Assembly (NCBI RefSeq): GCF_003952225.1
Contig: NZ_CP034437.1
Coordinates: forward strand, 4,912,501 to 4,976,500
Length of the DNA: 64,000 bases
Direction of reading: 5' to 3'
Origin: Paenibacillus albus
GTDB lineage: Bacteria; Bacillota; Bacilli; Paenibacillales; Paenibacillaceae
In this document: positions 7,555 to 16,552 of the stretch, piece by piece
How positions within the stretch are numbered: the stretch's first letter is position 1
How the letters are laid out: every line of letters starts with the position of its first letter
Translations under genes and position numbers: made by a program
Notes under the pieces: model-generated
What the model was told of the DNA's origin: nothing
Databases searched by the model: none
What the model saw: only the letters and a program-made list of their open reading frames with translations

Positions 7555-7785
7555 TCAATCCTCATCCGACTCCGAGCTTGCGAACAGCAGCGTCGACCAG
7601 TATTTCCGTGCATTCGCATTCTGAATCAGCAGCGTGACCGGCTTGCTGTCCGGAGCACCGGACGGTGGTTGAAGCCGCAGCCTGTCGCCATTCAGCTCCT
7701 CCGTCACCCCGACGATGCGATAATCTTGCTCCAAGTACCCGTCTATGGCATTTTTCTCCGCTATGAATTCATGAAAATCCGACAT
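7555..7785 (-). CDS. Small unknown protein at the end of the pyrimidine operon
   Basis: 76 residues, soluble and acidic at the C-terminus (ASSESDED). ATG 7785 follows the dihydropyrimidinase stop by 18 nt with an AAGGGGA site, so it is most likely the last gene of the pyrimidine-degradation operon. The middle (YRIVGVTEELNGDRLRLQP) looks like a short beta domain. No family is recognised. A role linked to the operon is inferred only from position. Confidence 0.65.
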   Translation of the reverse strand: MSDFHEFIAEKNAIDGYLEQDYRIVGVTEELNGDRLRLQPPSGAPDSKPVTLLIQNANARKYWSTLLFASSESDED

Positions 7786-7803
7786 AAGAAGTCCCCTTCC
7801 TTA

Positions 7804-9198
7804 TTATGAAGTTCCGAATGTCTTACGGTGCAGAAACCTGCCGCTCCCTTTCGTCCCGACAAACTTCCGATCCCGGATGATGAACTCCCCACGGCTCAGT
7901 ACGGAGATGGGTTCACCCTTCACCGCCAACCCTTCGAATGGGTTGTAATCGACATTCATATGATGGGTTTGTGCCGAGATGATTCGCTCCACAGACGGAT
8001 CGAAGATGACGATATCGGCATCACTGCCTACTGCAATCGTCCCTTTCTGCGGGAATACCCCGAACAGCTTCGCTGCGCGTGTCGCGATGACTTCGACGAA
8101 TTGATTGAGCGTCAGCCGGCCTTTACCGACTCCTTCCGAGTAGAGCAGGCTGAAGCGGTCCTCGATGATCGGTCCGCCATTCGGGATTAGGCTGAAGTCC
8201 GCCGCGCCAAGGTCCTTCTGACCTTTGAAATTGAACGAGCATTGATCCGAACCCACCGTCTGCAGCTGTCCGTTCTTCAAGGCGTTCCACAGCACCTCCT
8301 GATGCTCCTTGGCGCGCAGCGGCGGCGACCAGACGTACTTCGCCCCTTCAAAATCCGGCTTCTCCAAATCCGTAATATCCAGAAGCAAATATTGCGGGCA
8401 CGTCTCGCCCCATATGTTATAGCCTTCCAGCCTACCCTGCGCAATCTGCTGCACCGCTTCCTCGCAGGTGACGTGAACGACATAGAGCTGGGAATCCGCG
8501 AGCGCCGTCAGCCTCACCGCTCTGCCCGTCGCCTCGCCTTCCAGTATCGAAGGGCGCGTCAGCGCGTGATAAATCGGCTCCGTATGCCCTGCCGCGAGCG
8601 CTTGCTTAATCAGTTCGTCAATGACATCGCCATTCTCGGCATGCACCATGACGAGTGCGCCATGCTGCTTCGCGCTTTGCAGTGTCCGATACAGAATGCC
8701 GTCATCGGCTTGGAGCACATTCTTGTACGCCATGAACACTTTGAACGACGTGATGCCTTCCTGCTTAATGATGTCCGGCAGCTCCGTGAGCACTTGATCA
8801 TTAATCTCGCTGATCATCAGATGAAAGCCGTAGTCAACGACCGCCTTCCCTTCGGCTTTTCGGTGCCAGGTGTCGATTGAACTGCTTAGAGGCTTCCCTT
8901 TCTCCGTCAGGCAGAAGTCGACTATCGTTGTCGTGCCGCCGAAAGCGGCCGCCATTGTCCCTGTCTCGAAGTCGTCAGCCGTCACGGTACCGCCGAACGG
9001 CATATCCAGATGCGTATGCGGATCGACGCCGCCTGGAAACAAGTAGCACCCGCCAGCATCAATTACCTCTGTGTTTTGCGGAGCAAGCTGCGCTAAGGAA
9101 CTGCCGATTGCAGTCACGATGCCGTTCTCGATAAGCACATCAGCTCTCATCGTATCTGCCGCCGTCACGACGATACCGTTCGTTATGAGCCTAGCCAT
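7804..9198 (-). CDS. Dihydropyrimidinase / hydantoinase
   Basis: 464 residues from ATG 9198, chosen for the AAGGGG site and the 5-nt spacing from preA; the longer frame overlaps preA. A cyclic amidohydrolase (TIM barrel) with all metal-site residues: His61 and His63 (DPHTHLD), the lysine carbamylated in this family, Lys153 (SFKVFMAYK), His186 (HAENGD), His242 (VHVTCEE) and Asp318 (GSDQC). It opens dihydrouracil and dihydrothymine to N-carbamoyl-beta-amino acids, the second step of the reductive route. Lying directly after preT and preA, it is more likely a true dihydropyrimidinase than a general hydantoinase. Confidence 0.92.
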   Translation of the reverse strand: MARLITNGIVVTAADTMRADVLIENGIVTAIGSSLAQLAPQNTEVIDAGGCYLFPGGVDPHTHLDMPFGGTVTADDFETGTMAAAFGGTTTIVDFCLTEKGKPLSSSIDTWHRKAEGKAVVDYGFHLMISEINDQVLTELPDIIKQEGITSFKVFMAYKNVLQADDGILYRTLQSAKQHGALVMVHAENGDVIDELIKQALAAGHTEPIYHALTRPSILEGEATGRAVRLTALADSQLYVVHVTCEEAVQQIAQGRLEGYNIWGETCPQYLLLDITDLEKPDFEGAKYVWSPPLRAKEHQEVLWNALKNGQLQTVGSDQCSFNFKGQKDLGAADFSLIPNGGPIIEDRFSLLYSEGVGKGRLTLNQFVEVIATRAAKLFGVFPQKGTIAVGSDADIVIFDPSVERIISAQTHHMNVDYNPFEGLAVKGEPISVLSRGEFIIRDRKFVGTKGSGRFLHRKTFGTS

Positions 9199-9203
9199 CC
9201 GCT

Positions 9204-10475
9204 CTACGCCCCTTTCATATTCAACTTCGCTAACGCAGCCTGCCGTTCGTTCCAACTCATAGGTACGCCTGTTGATGGCAGATCCACCATCTCGATCGCG
9301 CCTTCGACCGGGCAAACAATCGCGCACAGATTGCAGCCGACGCAGTCTTCCTCGCGTACCTTCAAATAGCTCGCTCCTGAATCTTCAATTCGCTCAATGC
9401 ATTGGTGAGCAGTATCCTCGCAAGCAATGTAGCACTTGTTGCAATTGATGCAGGTGTCCGTATGAATTCGGGCCGCAACTGCATAGTTGAGGTCCAGGTT
9501 GCCCCAATCCGTATATCGCGGAACGGCGCGACCGGTAAGGTCGCTCACCCGCTCGATGCCTTTGCTGTCGAGATAGTTCGACAGACCGTCGATCATCTCT
9601 TCAACGATGCGGAACCCATGATGCATGACAGCGGTACATACCTGCACGCCGGCGGCGCCCATCAGCATAAACTCTACCGCATCCTTCCAATCCGAGATGC
9701 CGCCAATGCCCGAGATCGGGATGCCTACCTCCGGATTGCGCGCGCATTCCGCGACCATATTGAGCGCGATCGGCTTCACGGCAGGACCGCAGTAGCCGCC
9801 ATGCGAGCCACGGCCCGCCACATGAGGAATCGTATTCCAAGAGTCGAGATCAACGCCCGCGAGAGAATTGATCGTGTTGATGAGTGAAATCGCATCTGCG
9901 CAGCCGTTCGCAGCTGCAATCGCGGTTGCCGTAATATCGGTGATGTTCGGCGTGAGCTTGACGATAACTGGCGTCCGGGCAGCTTCTTTTACCCAATATG
10001 TCTGCCGCTCCACCAGATCCGGCTGCTGGCCCGAAGCCGAGCCCATGCCGCGCTCTGCCATTCCATGCGGACAACCGAAGTTCAGCTCAAGCCCGTCCAC
10101 GCCGACAGCTTCGACCTTTTTAACAATTTCATGCCATTTATCCCGTTTTGGTTCGACCATTAGAGACACGACGAGCGCATGATTCGGGAATCGTTTCTTC
10201 GTTTCGTAAATCTCTTTCAAATTGACATCAAGCGGGCGGTCCGTAATGAGCTCGATATTGTTAAAGCCTGCAACCCGTTGTCCGTTAAAATGTACGGCCG
10301 CGAACCTGGAGGACGTGTTGATGATCGGATCGCCAAGCGTCTTCCATACCGCGCCTCCCCAGCCAGCCTCAAAAGCCCGCTGCACCTGATACCCCGTATT
10401 GGTTGGCGGAGCGGAGGCGAGCCAGAACGGATTCGGGGATTGGATCCCCGCCAAGTTAATGCGCAAATCAGCCAT
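9204..10475 (-). CDS. preA: NAD-dependent dihydropyrimidine dehydrogenase subunit PreA
   Basis: 423 residues. The N-terminal TIM-barrel (about 1-310) is of the dihydroorotate dehydrogenase type, with FMN-site segments such as ELNFGCPHGM and the ISGIGGISDW stretch. The C-terminal domain (about 335-400) carries two 4Fe-4S motifs: CINCNKCYIACEDTAHQC and CVGCNLCAIVCP. It reduces uracil and thymine, or runs in reverse, together with PreT. It is encoded 33 nt after preT and 5 nt before the dihydropyrimidinase gene. Domain order and length agree with the Escherichia coli PreA family. Confidence 0.93.
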   Translation of the reverse strand: MADLRINLAGIQSPNPFWLASAPPTNTGYQVQRAFEAGWGGAVWKTLGDPIINTSSRFAAVHFNGQRVAGFNNIELITDRPLDVNLKEIYETKKRFPNHALVVSLMVEPKRDKWHEIVKKVEAVGVDGLELNFGCPHGMAERGMGSASGQQPDLVERQTYWVKEAARTPVIVKLTPNITDITATAIAAANGCADAISLINTINSLAGVDLDSWNTIPHVAGRGSHGGYCGPAVKPIALNMVAECARNPEVGIPISGIGGISDWKDAVEFMLMGAAGVQVCTAVMHHGFRIVEEMIDGLSNYLDSKGIERVSDLTGRAVPRYTDWGNLDLNYAVAARIHTDTCINCNKCYIACEDTAHQCIERIEDSGASYLKVREEDCVGCNLCAIVCPVEGAIEMVDLPSTGVPMSWNERQAALAKLNMKGA

Positions 10476-10508
10476 AGGAACGCCCTGCCCTTCTATGAAA
10501 TGTAGACT

Positions 10509-11870
10509 TTACGTTTGACGGTCCACGTCTCCAGCATCCAGTACGAGCTGCTTATAAATCGCGAATGCCGCCAGCTTCCCTTGCTGCACGGCGGATACGA
10601 CCATCGCATCGCCTTGACCTTCACCAAAGATGACATCTCCTGCCGCATAAACGTTCGGGTTCGATGTTCGATACGTTTCTTGGTCAATGGTTACGACCCC
10701 GCGAGTATGGGCGAGCTGAAATTGATCCACAAGCGACACATGCCTGGTTTGGCCAATCGCCTTGATGACGGCGTCCGCCTCGATCGTAAATTCGCTGCCG
10801 GGAATCGGCACCGGACGTGCGCGCCTGCCGCTCTCCGCCTGCTCCAGCTTCATCCTGACGCACTCGATCGCCTTCACGCGGCCATGCTCATCGCCAATGA
10901 TGCGAACAGGAGCTGTCAGCCACCGGAAAGCAACGCCGTCGCTCTTCGCGAATTCATATTCGAATTCATAGGCGGTCATCTCTTGCTTGGACCTGCGATA
11001 GCAAATCTCAACGTGTTCTGCGCCCATTCTTACCGAACAAGTTGCTGCGTCGATTGCTGTATTGCCCGCTCCAACGACGACGACACGGCGGCCGCTCAGC
11101 TCTCCTGAGAGCGAGACCTTCGTCTTCTCCACTAGCTCAATCGCATCGTAGACTCCTTCAAGCTCCTCGCCCGGAATGCCCATCATCGGCACCTTAGACA
11201 TGCCAGCCGCCAGAACGACAACGTCATGGGATTCTAGCAGCTCGGAAGCCGTCACATCTCGCCCGACAACCGTGTTCGTCCGAATATCGACACCAAGCTT
11301 ACGCACTTGCTCCACTTCCCAGAGAGCGATTTCCTTCGGCAGACGGAATGACACAATGCCGTATGTATTCAGTCCGCCTGCATGCGCCTTCGCCTCAAAC
11401 ACGGTGACGGCGAAGCCGAATCTCGCCAGCTCGCGCGCAGCGGATAGCCCTGCCGGACCGCCTCCGACAATTGCGACGCTGCGGCCATTTCGTTCTCCGG
11501 AAGCAAACAGCTGCTGATTATTTCGAATCGCCCAATCGGTTGCAAAGCGCTGCAAATCGCCAATTAGAATCGGCTTCGACGAATCATTCAGCACACATGC
11601 CCCTTCGCACAGCTCTTCGGTCGGACAGACGCGTGCACAGCTCGCCCCCATCGGATTCGCCTCCAGAATCGTCCTGGCCGAGCCGAGCATATTCTTGTTC
11701 GCAATCCGTTTAATGAAAGACGGAATGTTAATGCCTGTCGGACATGCTTTAATGCACGGCGCATCGTAGCAGTAGAGGCAGCGGTGCGCCTCCTCGAACG
11801 CCTGCTTCGGACGCAGTCCTGGTTTCACTTCGGCAAAATTGCGCTTCAACGCATCATCAGAAATAAACAA
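10509..11870 (-). CDS. preT: Dihydropyrimidine dehydrogenase subunit PreT (NAD(P)/FAD oxidoreductase)
   Basis: 453 residues. The N-terminal 120 residues hold the Cys-rich Fe-S helical domain shared with glutamate synthase small subunit (CLYCYDAPCIKACPTGINIP, then CARVCPTEELCEGAC). Two nucleotide-binding folds follow: VAIVGGGPAGLSAAREL for FAD and VVVVGAGNTAIDAA for NAD(P). It passes electrons from NAD(P)H to PreA. Gene order PreT-PreA-dihydropyrimidinase is the usual one for the reductive pyrimidine route and rules out a glutamate synthase subunit, which would sit beside gltA/gltB. Confidence 0.92.
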   Translation of the reverse strand: MFISDDALKRNFAEVKPGLRPKQAFEEAHRCLYCYDAPCIKACPTGINIPSFIKRIANKNMLGSARTILEANPMGASCARVCPTEELCEGACVLNDSSKPILIGDLQRFATDWAIRNNQQLFASGERNGRSVAIVGGGPAGLSAARELARFGFAVTVFEAKAHAGGLNTYGIVSFRLPKEIALWEVEQVRKLGVDIRTNTVVGRDVTASELLESHDVVVLAAGMSKVPMMGIPGEELEGVYDAIELVEKTKVSLSGELSGRRVVVVGAGNTAIDAATCSVRMGAEHVEICYRRSKQEMTAYEFEYEFAKSDGVAFRWLTAPVRIIGDEHGRVKAIECVRMKLEQAESGRRARPVPIPGSEFTIEADAVIKAIGQTRHVSLVDQFQLAHTRGVVTIDQETYRTSNPNVYAAGDVIFGEGQGDAMVVSAVQQGKLAAFAIYKQLVLDAGDVDRQT

Positions 11871-11883
11871 GTTTTACACCTCC

Positions 11884-13146
11884 TCACCCTTTACAAAGAC
11901 GTACCATCGTCCGGTACAATAGCTCGGCGCCAAGCTCAATGTCGCGCGGAGCGGCGTATTCGAGCGGATTATGGCTGATGCCTTCCTTGCAGCGGACAAA
12001 AATCATTGCATAATCGCACACATACGACAGCGCGAGCGAATCGTGAAACGGTCCGCTCATGAGCTCCGTCGGCGCATGCCCGTTGCCAAGCAGCCTCGTT
12101 GCTTCATCGCGCATAATCTCTCTTATCCAATCCGCGCAAAATCTCGCTTCATTGTTCGTATCCTCACGAACCGCATACGTGAGGCCATGTTCTATGCACA
12201 CTTCTTCGAGCACATTGCGTAGCTGTCGCTCCCGATCGGCGCGCCGGGCCATATCAATGTCGCGGAGGTCGACGGTGAACGTCACCTTCTCGGGGATGAT
12301 GTTCCGCGAATTCGGAAATACCGTAAGCGCGCCGACCGTGCCGACTGTCGGCGCACCGGCTTCTGAGCGCGCGAGCTGATTGAGCGCCGTAATGATCCGG
12401 GCGGCGCCAACCAGCGCATCGCGGCGCATCGGCATCGGCACGGAGCCGGCATGGCCCGCGAAGCCTGTCAGTTCCACCGTCAGCCAGAGCGGACCGGCGA
12501 TGCCTGTCACGATGCCAAGCGGTTCCTGTCTCGCGTCAAGCACAGGCCCTTGCTCGATGTGCAGCTCGAGGAACGCGCCGATAGCACCCGCAGGATATTG
12601 ATCTGCTTCGAAGCGGCTGGGATCACCACCGAAGGTGAGCAGCGCCTCGCGCCGCGTAACGCCGTTCGCATCCTCGCGCTCAAGCTCCCCTTCCTCGAGC
12701 TTCCCGGTCATGCCGCGAACGCCGAACAGCCCTTTATTGAAGCGGCTGCCTTCTTCATCGCAGAATGCAACTACTTCGATTGACTGTTCCGGCTGCTCAC
12801 CAAGCTCGATCAACGTCTGCACCGCTTCGAGAGCGCCGAGTACGCCAATGGCGCCATCGAACCTCCCGCCATACGGCTGGGAGTCGATATGCGAGCCGAG
12901 CATCAGAATCGGCTTGCCCGAAGCCTTCCCTTCCAATCGGCCGATCAGATTGCCGAAAGCATCAATGCGTGCTTCAAGGCCTGCCTGCTCCATCCAACTC
13001 TTCACGAGAATCACGCCTTGCAAGTCTTCGGGCGACAGCGCAAGCCGGCATACGCCGGTATCGCCCAGCTTGCCGATCTGGGCAAGCTCCTCAATCCGCT
13101 GATGCAGACGCGCGTTGTTAATGGTCAGACTACCGGCTGTTGACAT
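11884..13146 (-). CDS. M20-family amidohydrolase (N-carbamoyl-beta-alanine / allantoate type)
   Basis: 420 residues of the M20/ArgE zinc hydrolase fold. Metal-site landmarks are present: LGSHIDSQPYGGRFDGA (first His and bridging Asp), FCDEEGSRFNKG (catalytic Glu pair), LELHIEQGP, and the C-terminal SGPFHDSLALS. The family contains beta-ureidopropionases, allantoate amidohydrolases and L-carbamoylases, which sequence alone separates poorly. Between an aminotransferase and preT it most likely cleaves N-carbamoyl-beta-alanine to beta-alanine, carbon dioxide and ammonia, the third step of pyrimidine breakdown. No allantoinase or ureide genes are nearby, which argues against allantoate. Confidence 0.88.
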   Translation of the reverse strand: MSTAGSLTINNARLHQRIEELAQIGKLGDTGVCRLALSPEDLQGVILVKSWMEQAGLEARIDAFGNLIGRLEGKASGKPILMLGSHIDSQPYGGRFDGAIGVLGALEAVQTLIELGEQPEQSIEVVAFCDEEGSRFNKGLFGVRGMTGKLEEGELEREDANGVTRREALLTFGGDPSRFEADQYPAGAIGAFLELHIEQGPVLDARQEPLGIVTGIAGPLWLTVELTGFAGHAGSVPMPMRRDALVGAARIITALNQLARSEAGAPTVGTVGALTVFPNSRNIIPEKVTFTVDLRDIDMARRADRERQLRNVLEEVCIEHGLTYAVREDTNNEARFCADWIREIMRDEATRLLGNGHAPTELMSGPFHDSLALSYVCDYAMIFVRCKEGISHNPLEYAAPRDIELGAELLYRTMVRLCKG

Positions 13147-13161
13147 GCTGCTCCCCCTCGC

Positions 13162-14523
13162 CTATGAGCTGATCGAATCTAACGCCTCAGCAATCGTTTC
13201 TGCAATCCAAGCTAGCTCTTCATCCGTCGTGATAAGCGGCGGACAAAGCGTTATAATGTTATTGAAGCCCGGCACTGTATCGCCGTTCTTCCCAACAAGC
13301 AAGCCGCGCGCCTTACAGCTGCCGATGACCTGCAGCACCAAATCTGCCTCCGCAGGCACTTTCGTCAGCTGATCTTCCACAAGCTCAATGCCGCATGCAG
13401 AGCCGAAGAACCGGATATCGCCGACATTGGGATGCGCTCTCAACGGGTCCAGCAGCCTTCCCAGCTCCTTACCGATCTGAGCGGACCTTGCGACGAGCTG
13501 CTCCTCCTCCATAATCTCCAGATTCGCTATCGCTACTGCGCAGGATACTTGATTGCCGCCGAAGGTGTTCACATGGCGGAAGTGACTCGCTCCATCCTTA
13601 CCTTTGAAGCTCTCATACAACGAGCTGCGGACAGCCGTTGCCGAGAGGGGAGAATAAGCGCTGGTCAGTCCCTTCGCCATCGTCACAATATCCGGCTCCA
13701 CACCGAAGTTATGATGACCGAATTTCTCGCCAGACCTCCCGAATCCGCAAATGACCTCATCCAGGATCAGCAGTACGCCGTACTTGTCACAAATCTCCCG
13801 CACCTTAGGCAAATATTCCGCAGGAGGTACGATCATGCCGCCGCCCGTTATTGCCGGCTCAAGAATAACACCAGCCACGGAATCTGCACCTTCCCAATTA
13901 ATTGCGGCCTCGACCGCGTCCGCGCATTCCAGCTTGCAGCTGCCATAGGATTGTCCAAATGGACAGCGATAGCAATATGGCGGCGGCACATGCTGGAATC
14001 CGGCCCCAAGCGGCTCATACTTCAGCTTCCGCTGCGCCTGCCCAGTGGCACTGAGCGCTCCAAATGAACTGCCATGATAAGCTCGATGTCTTGCTATAAA
14101 CTTATGGCGGGCAGGCTCTCCTTTTTGATGAAAATATTGCCTTGCAATCTTGAACGCCACCTCATTCGCGTCCGATCCGGAGTTGGAGTAGAAGATTCGG
14201 TAATCTCCGCCAAGCCAGCTGCCTATCTTCTCTGCCAGTTGAATAGCCGGCACATGCGACTGGCTCATTGGTGAATATGCAATCGTCTTCATCTGCTCAT
14301 AAGCCGCCTGTGCAATTCGCTCCCGGCCGTGTCCGACGTTAACGCACCACAGCCCCGACATCCCGTCGAAATACCGATTCCCGTCCGCGTCCGTTATCCA
14401 GCAGCCATCACCCGATACAATGATGAGCGGGTTGTCATTATGCGGCGACATATGATGCCATACATACTTGCGGTCTTTCTGCAGCAGCTCTTCCTTCGTT
14501 ACAACCGGCTTCTGAGAACTCAA
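13162..14523 (-). CDS. Class-III PLP omega-aminotransferase (likely beta-alanine aminotransferase)
   Basis: 453 residues, starting at TTG 14523 with AAAGGGGTG nine bases upstream. Class-III features are clear: SNSGSDANEVAFKIARQY, the cofactor Asp in LILDEVICGFGRSG, and the Schiff-base Lys in TMAKGLTSAYSPLSA. A Cys-rich insert (CYRCPFGQSYGSCKLEC) may bind metal or be structural; it occurs in a subset of this family. As first gene of the operon, 15 nt before the ureidopropionase gene, it probably moves the amino group of beta-alanine (or beta-aminoisobutyrate) to pyruvate or oxoglutarate, ending the pathway. Substrate choice is inferred. Confidence 0.9.
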   Translation of the reverse strand: MSSQKPVVTKEELLQKDRKYVWHHMSPHNDNPLIIVSGDGCWITDADGNRYFDGMSGLWCVNVGHGRERIAQAAYEQMKTIAYSPMSQSHVPAIQLAEKIGSWLGGDYRIFYSNSGSDANEVAFKIARQYFHQKGEPARHKFIARHRAYHGSSFGALSATGQAQRKLKYEPLGAGFQHVPPPYCYRCPFGQSYGSCKLECADAVEAAINWEGADSVAGVILEPAITGGGMIVPPAEYLPKVREICDKYGVLLILDEVICGFGRSGEKFGHHNFGVEPDIVTMAKGLTSAYSPLSATAVRSSLYESFKGKDGASHFRHVNTFGGNQVSCAVAIANLEIMEEEQLVARSAQIGKELGRLLDPLRAHPNVGDIRFFGSACGIELVEDQLTKVPAEADLVLQVIGSCKARGLLVGKNGDTVPGFNNIITLCPPLITTDEELAWIAETIAEALDSISS

Positions 14524-14669
14524 GGCGCGCCCACCCCTTTCTTGCTTTAGTACTAGCGTATTCGGCCAAGTTCATAGTTATGGCAGCAGGAAAGTCATTT
14601 CTTCTTCGGACGCCAAATAAGATGGAATTACGACAGCTCATTCTTAATGTGTTTGGGAGGTCACTTGTG

Positions 14670-15143
14670 ATGGATGAAACCAGACTTTATGCAGAGCTTG
14701 CCCGTATCGAAGAAGACCACTGCCGCGTACTTCACGTCACACAATCGAGGCATGGGGATACCGTCATTCTGTATTCGCCGGTTGATAGCTGCGATATTAA
14801 TGCAAGGATTGTTTATGCAAGTGGCGTCGCAACGAAGCGCTATGTCAACGATCTGAACATGTTCGTCGCGAGAGTGCCTGGCAAGCAGGCATGGAAGCTC
14901 CAATATATCCGCATTCTTGGCGACAAAATCGGACAGGGCTATGGGTCCATTATGATGGAGGAGCTTCTGAGGCGTGCAGAGCGTGAAAGGATCATCTATA
15001 TCGAAGGACGCATGCATCTCACCGATCATAAGGAGCATCTAGAGCGGCTGCGCTATTTCTACAGCAAATTCGGTTTCGCGCTGCTCGAAGATCGCCGAAT
15101 TCTGTGGACGAACGAGCAAATTCAACGTCAGGCGACAAAATAA
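14670..15143 (+). CDS. GNAT-type acetyltransferase
   Basis: 157 residues from ATG 14670, preceded by GGGAGG at nine bases; a 30-codon longer frame starts inside the region shared with the divergent operon and lacks a ribosome site. The C-terminal half has the GNAT acetyl-CoA pattern (GDKIGQGYGSIMMEELLRRA) and the final beta strand region (LRYFYSKFGFALLEDR). The N-terminal half is beta-rich. The substrate is unknown. It is divergent from the pyrimidine operon and is followed by two tRNA genes. Confidence 0.75.
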   Translation: MDETRLYAELARIEEDHCRVLHVTQSRHGDTVILYSPVDSCDINARIVYASGVATKRYVNDLNMFVARVPGKQAWKLQYIRILGDKIGQGYGSIMMEELLRRAERERIIYIEGRMHLTDHKEHLERLRYFYSKFGFALLEDRRILWTNEQIQRQATK

Positions 15144-15165
15144 TAAAAAAAATTTAAAAAGGGAC

Positions 15166-15195
15166 TTGCATACTTTTTTGTTCCTGTGATAAGAT
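15166..15195 (+). promoter_or_regulatory. Promoter of the tRNA-Thr/tRNA-Pro pair
   Basis: TTGCAT (15166-15171), 18 nt, TAAGAT (15190-15195) with an upstream TG (extended -10); transcription would begin about 20 nt before tRNA-Thr. Confidence 0.65.
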
Positions 15196-15221
15196 ACCTC
15201 TTGTGCTTGAGTAAATGTGAT

Positions 15222-15297
<76 letters not shown>

Positions 15298-15309
15298 TCT
15301 TCTTTACTC

Positions 15310-15386
15310 CGGGATGTAGCTCAGCTTGGTAGAGCACCTGGTTTGGGACCAGGGGGTCGCATGTTCAAATCGTGTCATCCCGACCA
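15310..15386 (+). tRNA. tRNA-Pro (anticodon TGG)
   Basis: 77 nt including an encoded CCA. The acceptor stem CGGGATG pairs with CATCCCG and the anticodon loop GTTTGGGAC region reads TGG. It follows tRNA-Thr by 12 nt and shares its promoter and terminator. Confidence 0.97.
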
Positions 15387-15419
15387 TTTGATATGAAGTA
15401 ATACATAGAATAGATTAAG

Positions 15420-15457
15420 AGAAGCTTAAGCCTCGTGCTTAAGCTTCTTTTGTTTTT
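15420..15457 (+). terminator. Terminator of the tRNA-Thr/Pro transcript
   Basis: An 11-bp perfect stem AGAAGCTTAAG/CTTAAGCTTCT with a 7-nt loop, followed by TTTGTTTTT. Confidence 0.92.
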
Positions 15458-15517
15458 CTCGGACAGGATGAGATTGACGCTGCAAATTAGCGCATGCTAT
15501 ATTCAGTGAAAGAGTCA

Positions 15518-15531
15518 TGTAACCGTTACCA
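15518..15531. promoter_or_regulatory. cre-like / LacI-type operator before ribokinase
   Basis: TGTAACCGTTACCA, with the palindromic core GTAAC-C-GTTAC, 32 nt before the ribokinase GTG. It differs at one position from the catabolite-response consensus TGWNANCGNTNWCA. It could serve CcpA or another LacI-family protein. Confidence 0.5.
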
Positions 15532-15562
15532 CATTCTGATTACAGAAGAGGATGATATACAA

Positions 15563-16480
15563 GTGAGCAAAGGCAAGGCTATAGCCGTTGTTGGAAGTCT
15601 AAACATGGACCTCGTCATTTCCATGCAAAGAATGCCGAAGATTGGGGAAACCATTCAAGGCGACGCGATTCATTACATATCCGGTGGCAAAGGCGCGAAT
15701 CAGGCGGTTGGCTGTGCGAAGCTCGGCGCCGAGGTGACGATGATCGGGGCAATAGGCAACGATGCTTTCGGCTCGGAGATCATGCAGCGTATGAAGCTGT
15801 TCGGCGTGAAGACCGAGGCGATTGCAACGCTTGAAGGCGTACCGACAGGCACGGCGACCATTATGCATACCGAGAATGACAACTGTATCGTCATCGTGCC
15901 CGGAGCGAACGGTGAATGCTCGCCCGAGGAGACGATTGCGCCTTATGCAGAAATAATTCGGAATGCAGATGCGCTGATCGTGCAGCTTGAAATTCCAATG
16001 CCGGCCGTCGAAGCTGCTCTGCGTATCGCACATGAAGCCGGCGTACCGACGATTCTGAACCCCGCCCCTGCCCTGCCGCTTACGGACGAGCAGATAGCTC
16101 TGGCTGACTACTTCACACCGAATGAGACAGAGTTTGAAATGTACTGCGGCGGTACGATTGACGTTGACTCCGAGGAGCAGTTGTTCGAGCGGATGACCGC
16201 TTGGAATGCTCGCTTCCCTGGGCAGAAGCTCATCGTTACGCGCGGCAAGCATGGCATCTCCTACGCCGATTCCGGCAGCATCGCTACATTCGCTGCCCCT
16301 GTCGTACAGGTAGTTGACACAACCGGTGCCGGCGATTCGTTCAATGCCGCACTATGCTTCGGAGTTGCAAACGGCTGGCCGCTAGATAAGACGCTTCCGC
16401 TCGCGGTTCGAGCAGCTTCCTACTCCGTCACGGTGTTCGGCGCGCAAGACGGGATGCCGACGATGGACAAGTTGCTTTAA
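15563..16480 (+). CDS. rbsK: Ribokinase (PfkB family)
   Basis: 305 residues from GTG 15563 (VSKGKAIAVVGSLNMD); the longer ATG frame begins upstream of the operator-like site. PfkB signatures: GGKGANQAVGCAKLG near residue 40, and DTTGAGDSFNAALCF near residue 255 with the catalytic Asp in GAGDSF. It phosphorylates ribose at O5. The gene stands alone, with no rbsD or ribose transporter, and is preceded by a cre-like palindrome. A different pentose or a nucleoside sugar as substrate is possible, because the PfkB family is broad. Confidence 0.88.
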   Translation: MSKGKAIAVVGSLNMDLVISMQRMPKIGETIQGDAIHYISGGKGANQAVGCAKLGAEVTMIGAIGNDAFGSEIMQRMKLFGVKTEAIATLEGVPTGTATIMHTENDNCIVIVPGANGECSPEETIAPYAEIIRNADALIVQLEIPMPAVEAALRIAHEAGVPTILNPAPALPLTDEQIALADYFTPNETEFEMYCGGTIDVDSEEQLFERMTAWNARFPGQKLIVTRGKHGISYADSGSIATFAAPVVQVVDTTGAGDSFNAALCFGVANGWPLDKTLPLAVRAASYSVTVFGAQDGMPTMDKLL

Positions 16481-16495
16481 TTTGCTCTAGGATTT

Positions 16496-16542
16496 AAAAA
16501 AGCCTTCGAAAACTGCGAATCCCGCAGCTTCGAAGGCTTTCT
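16496..16542. terminator. Bidirectional terminator between rbsK and the PhyH-HEAT gene
   Basis: AAAGCCTTCGAA (16499-16510) pairs with TTCGAAGGCTTT (16529-16540), with an inner CTGCG/CGCAG stem. A and T runs on both flanks serve the two convergent genes. Confidence 0.88.
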
Positions 16543-16552
16543 TCATGTGAAA

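Noticed and set aside
8242..8880. 212-codon plus-strand frame over the dihydropyrimidinase gene
   Set aside because: Antisense to a gene with all catalytic motifs; Arg-rich shadow composition.
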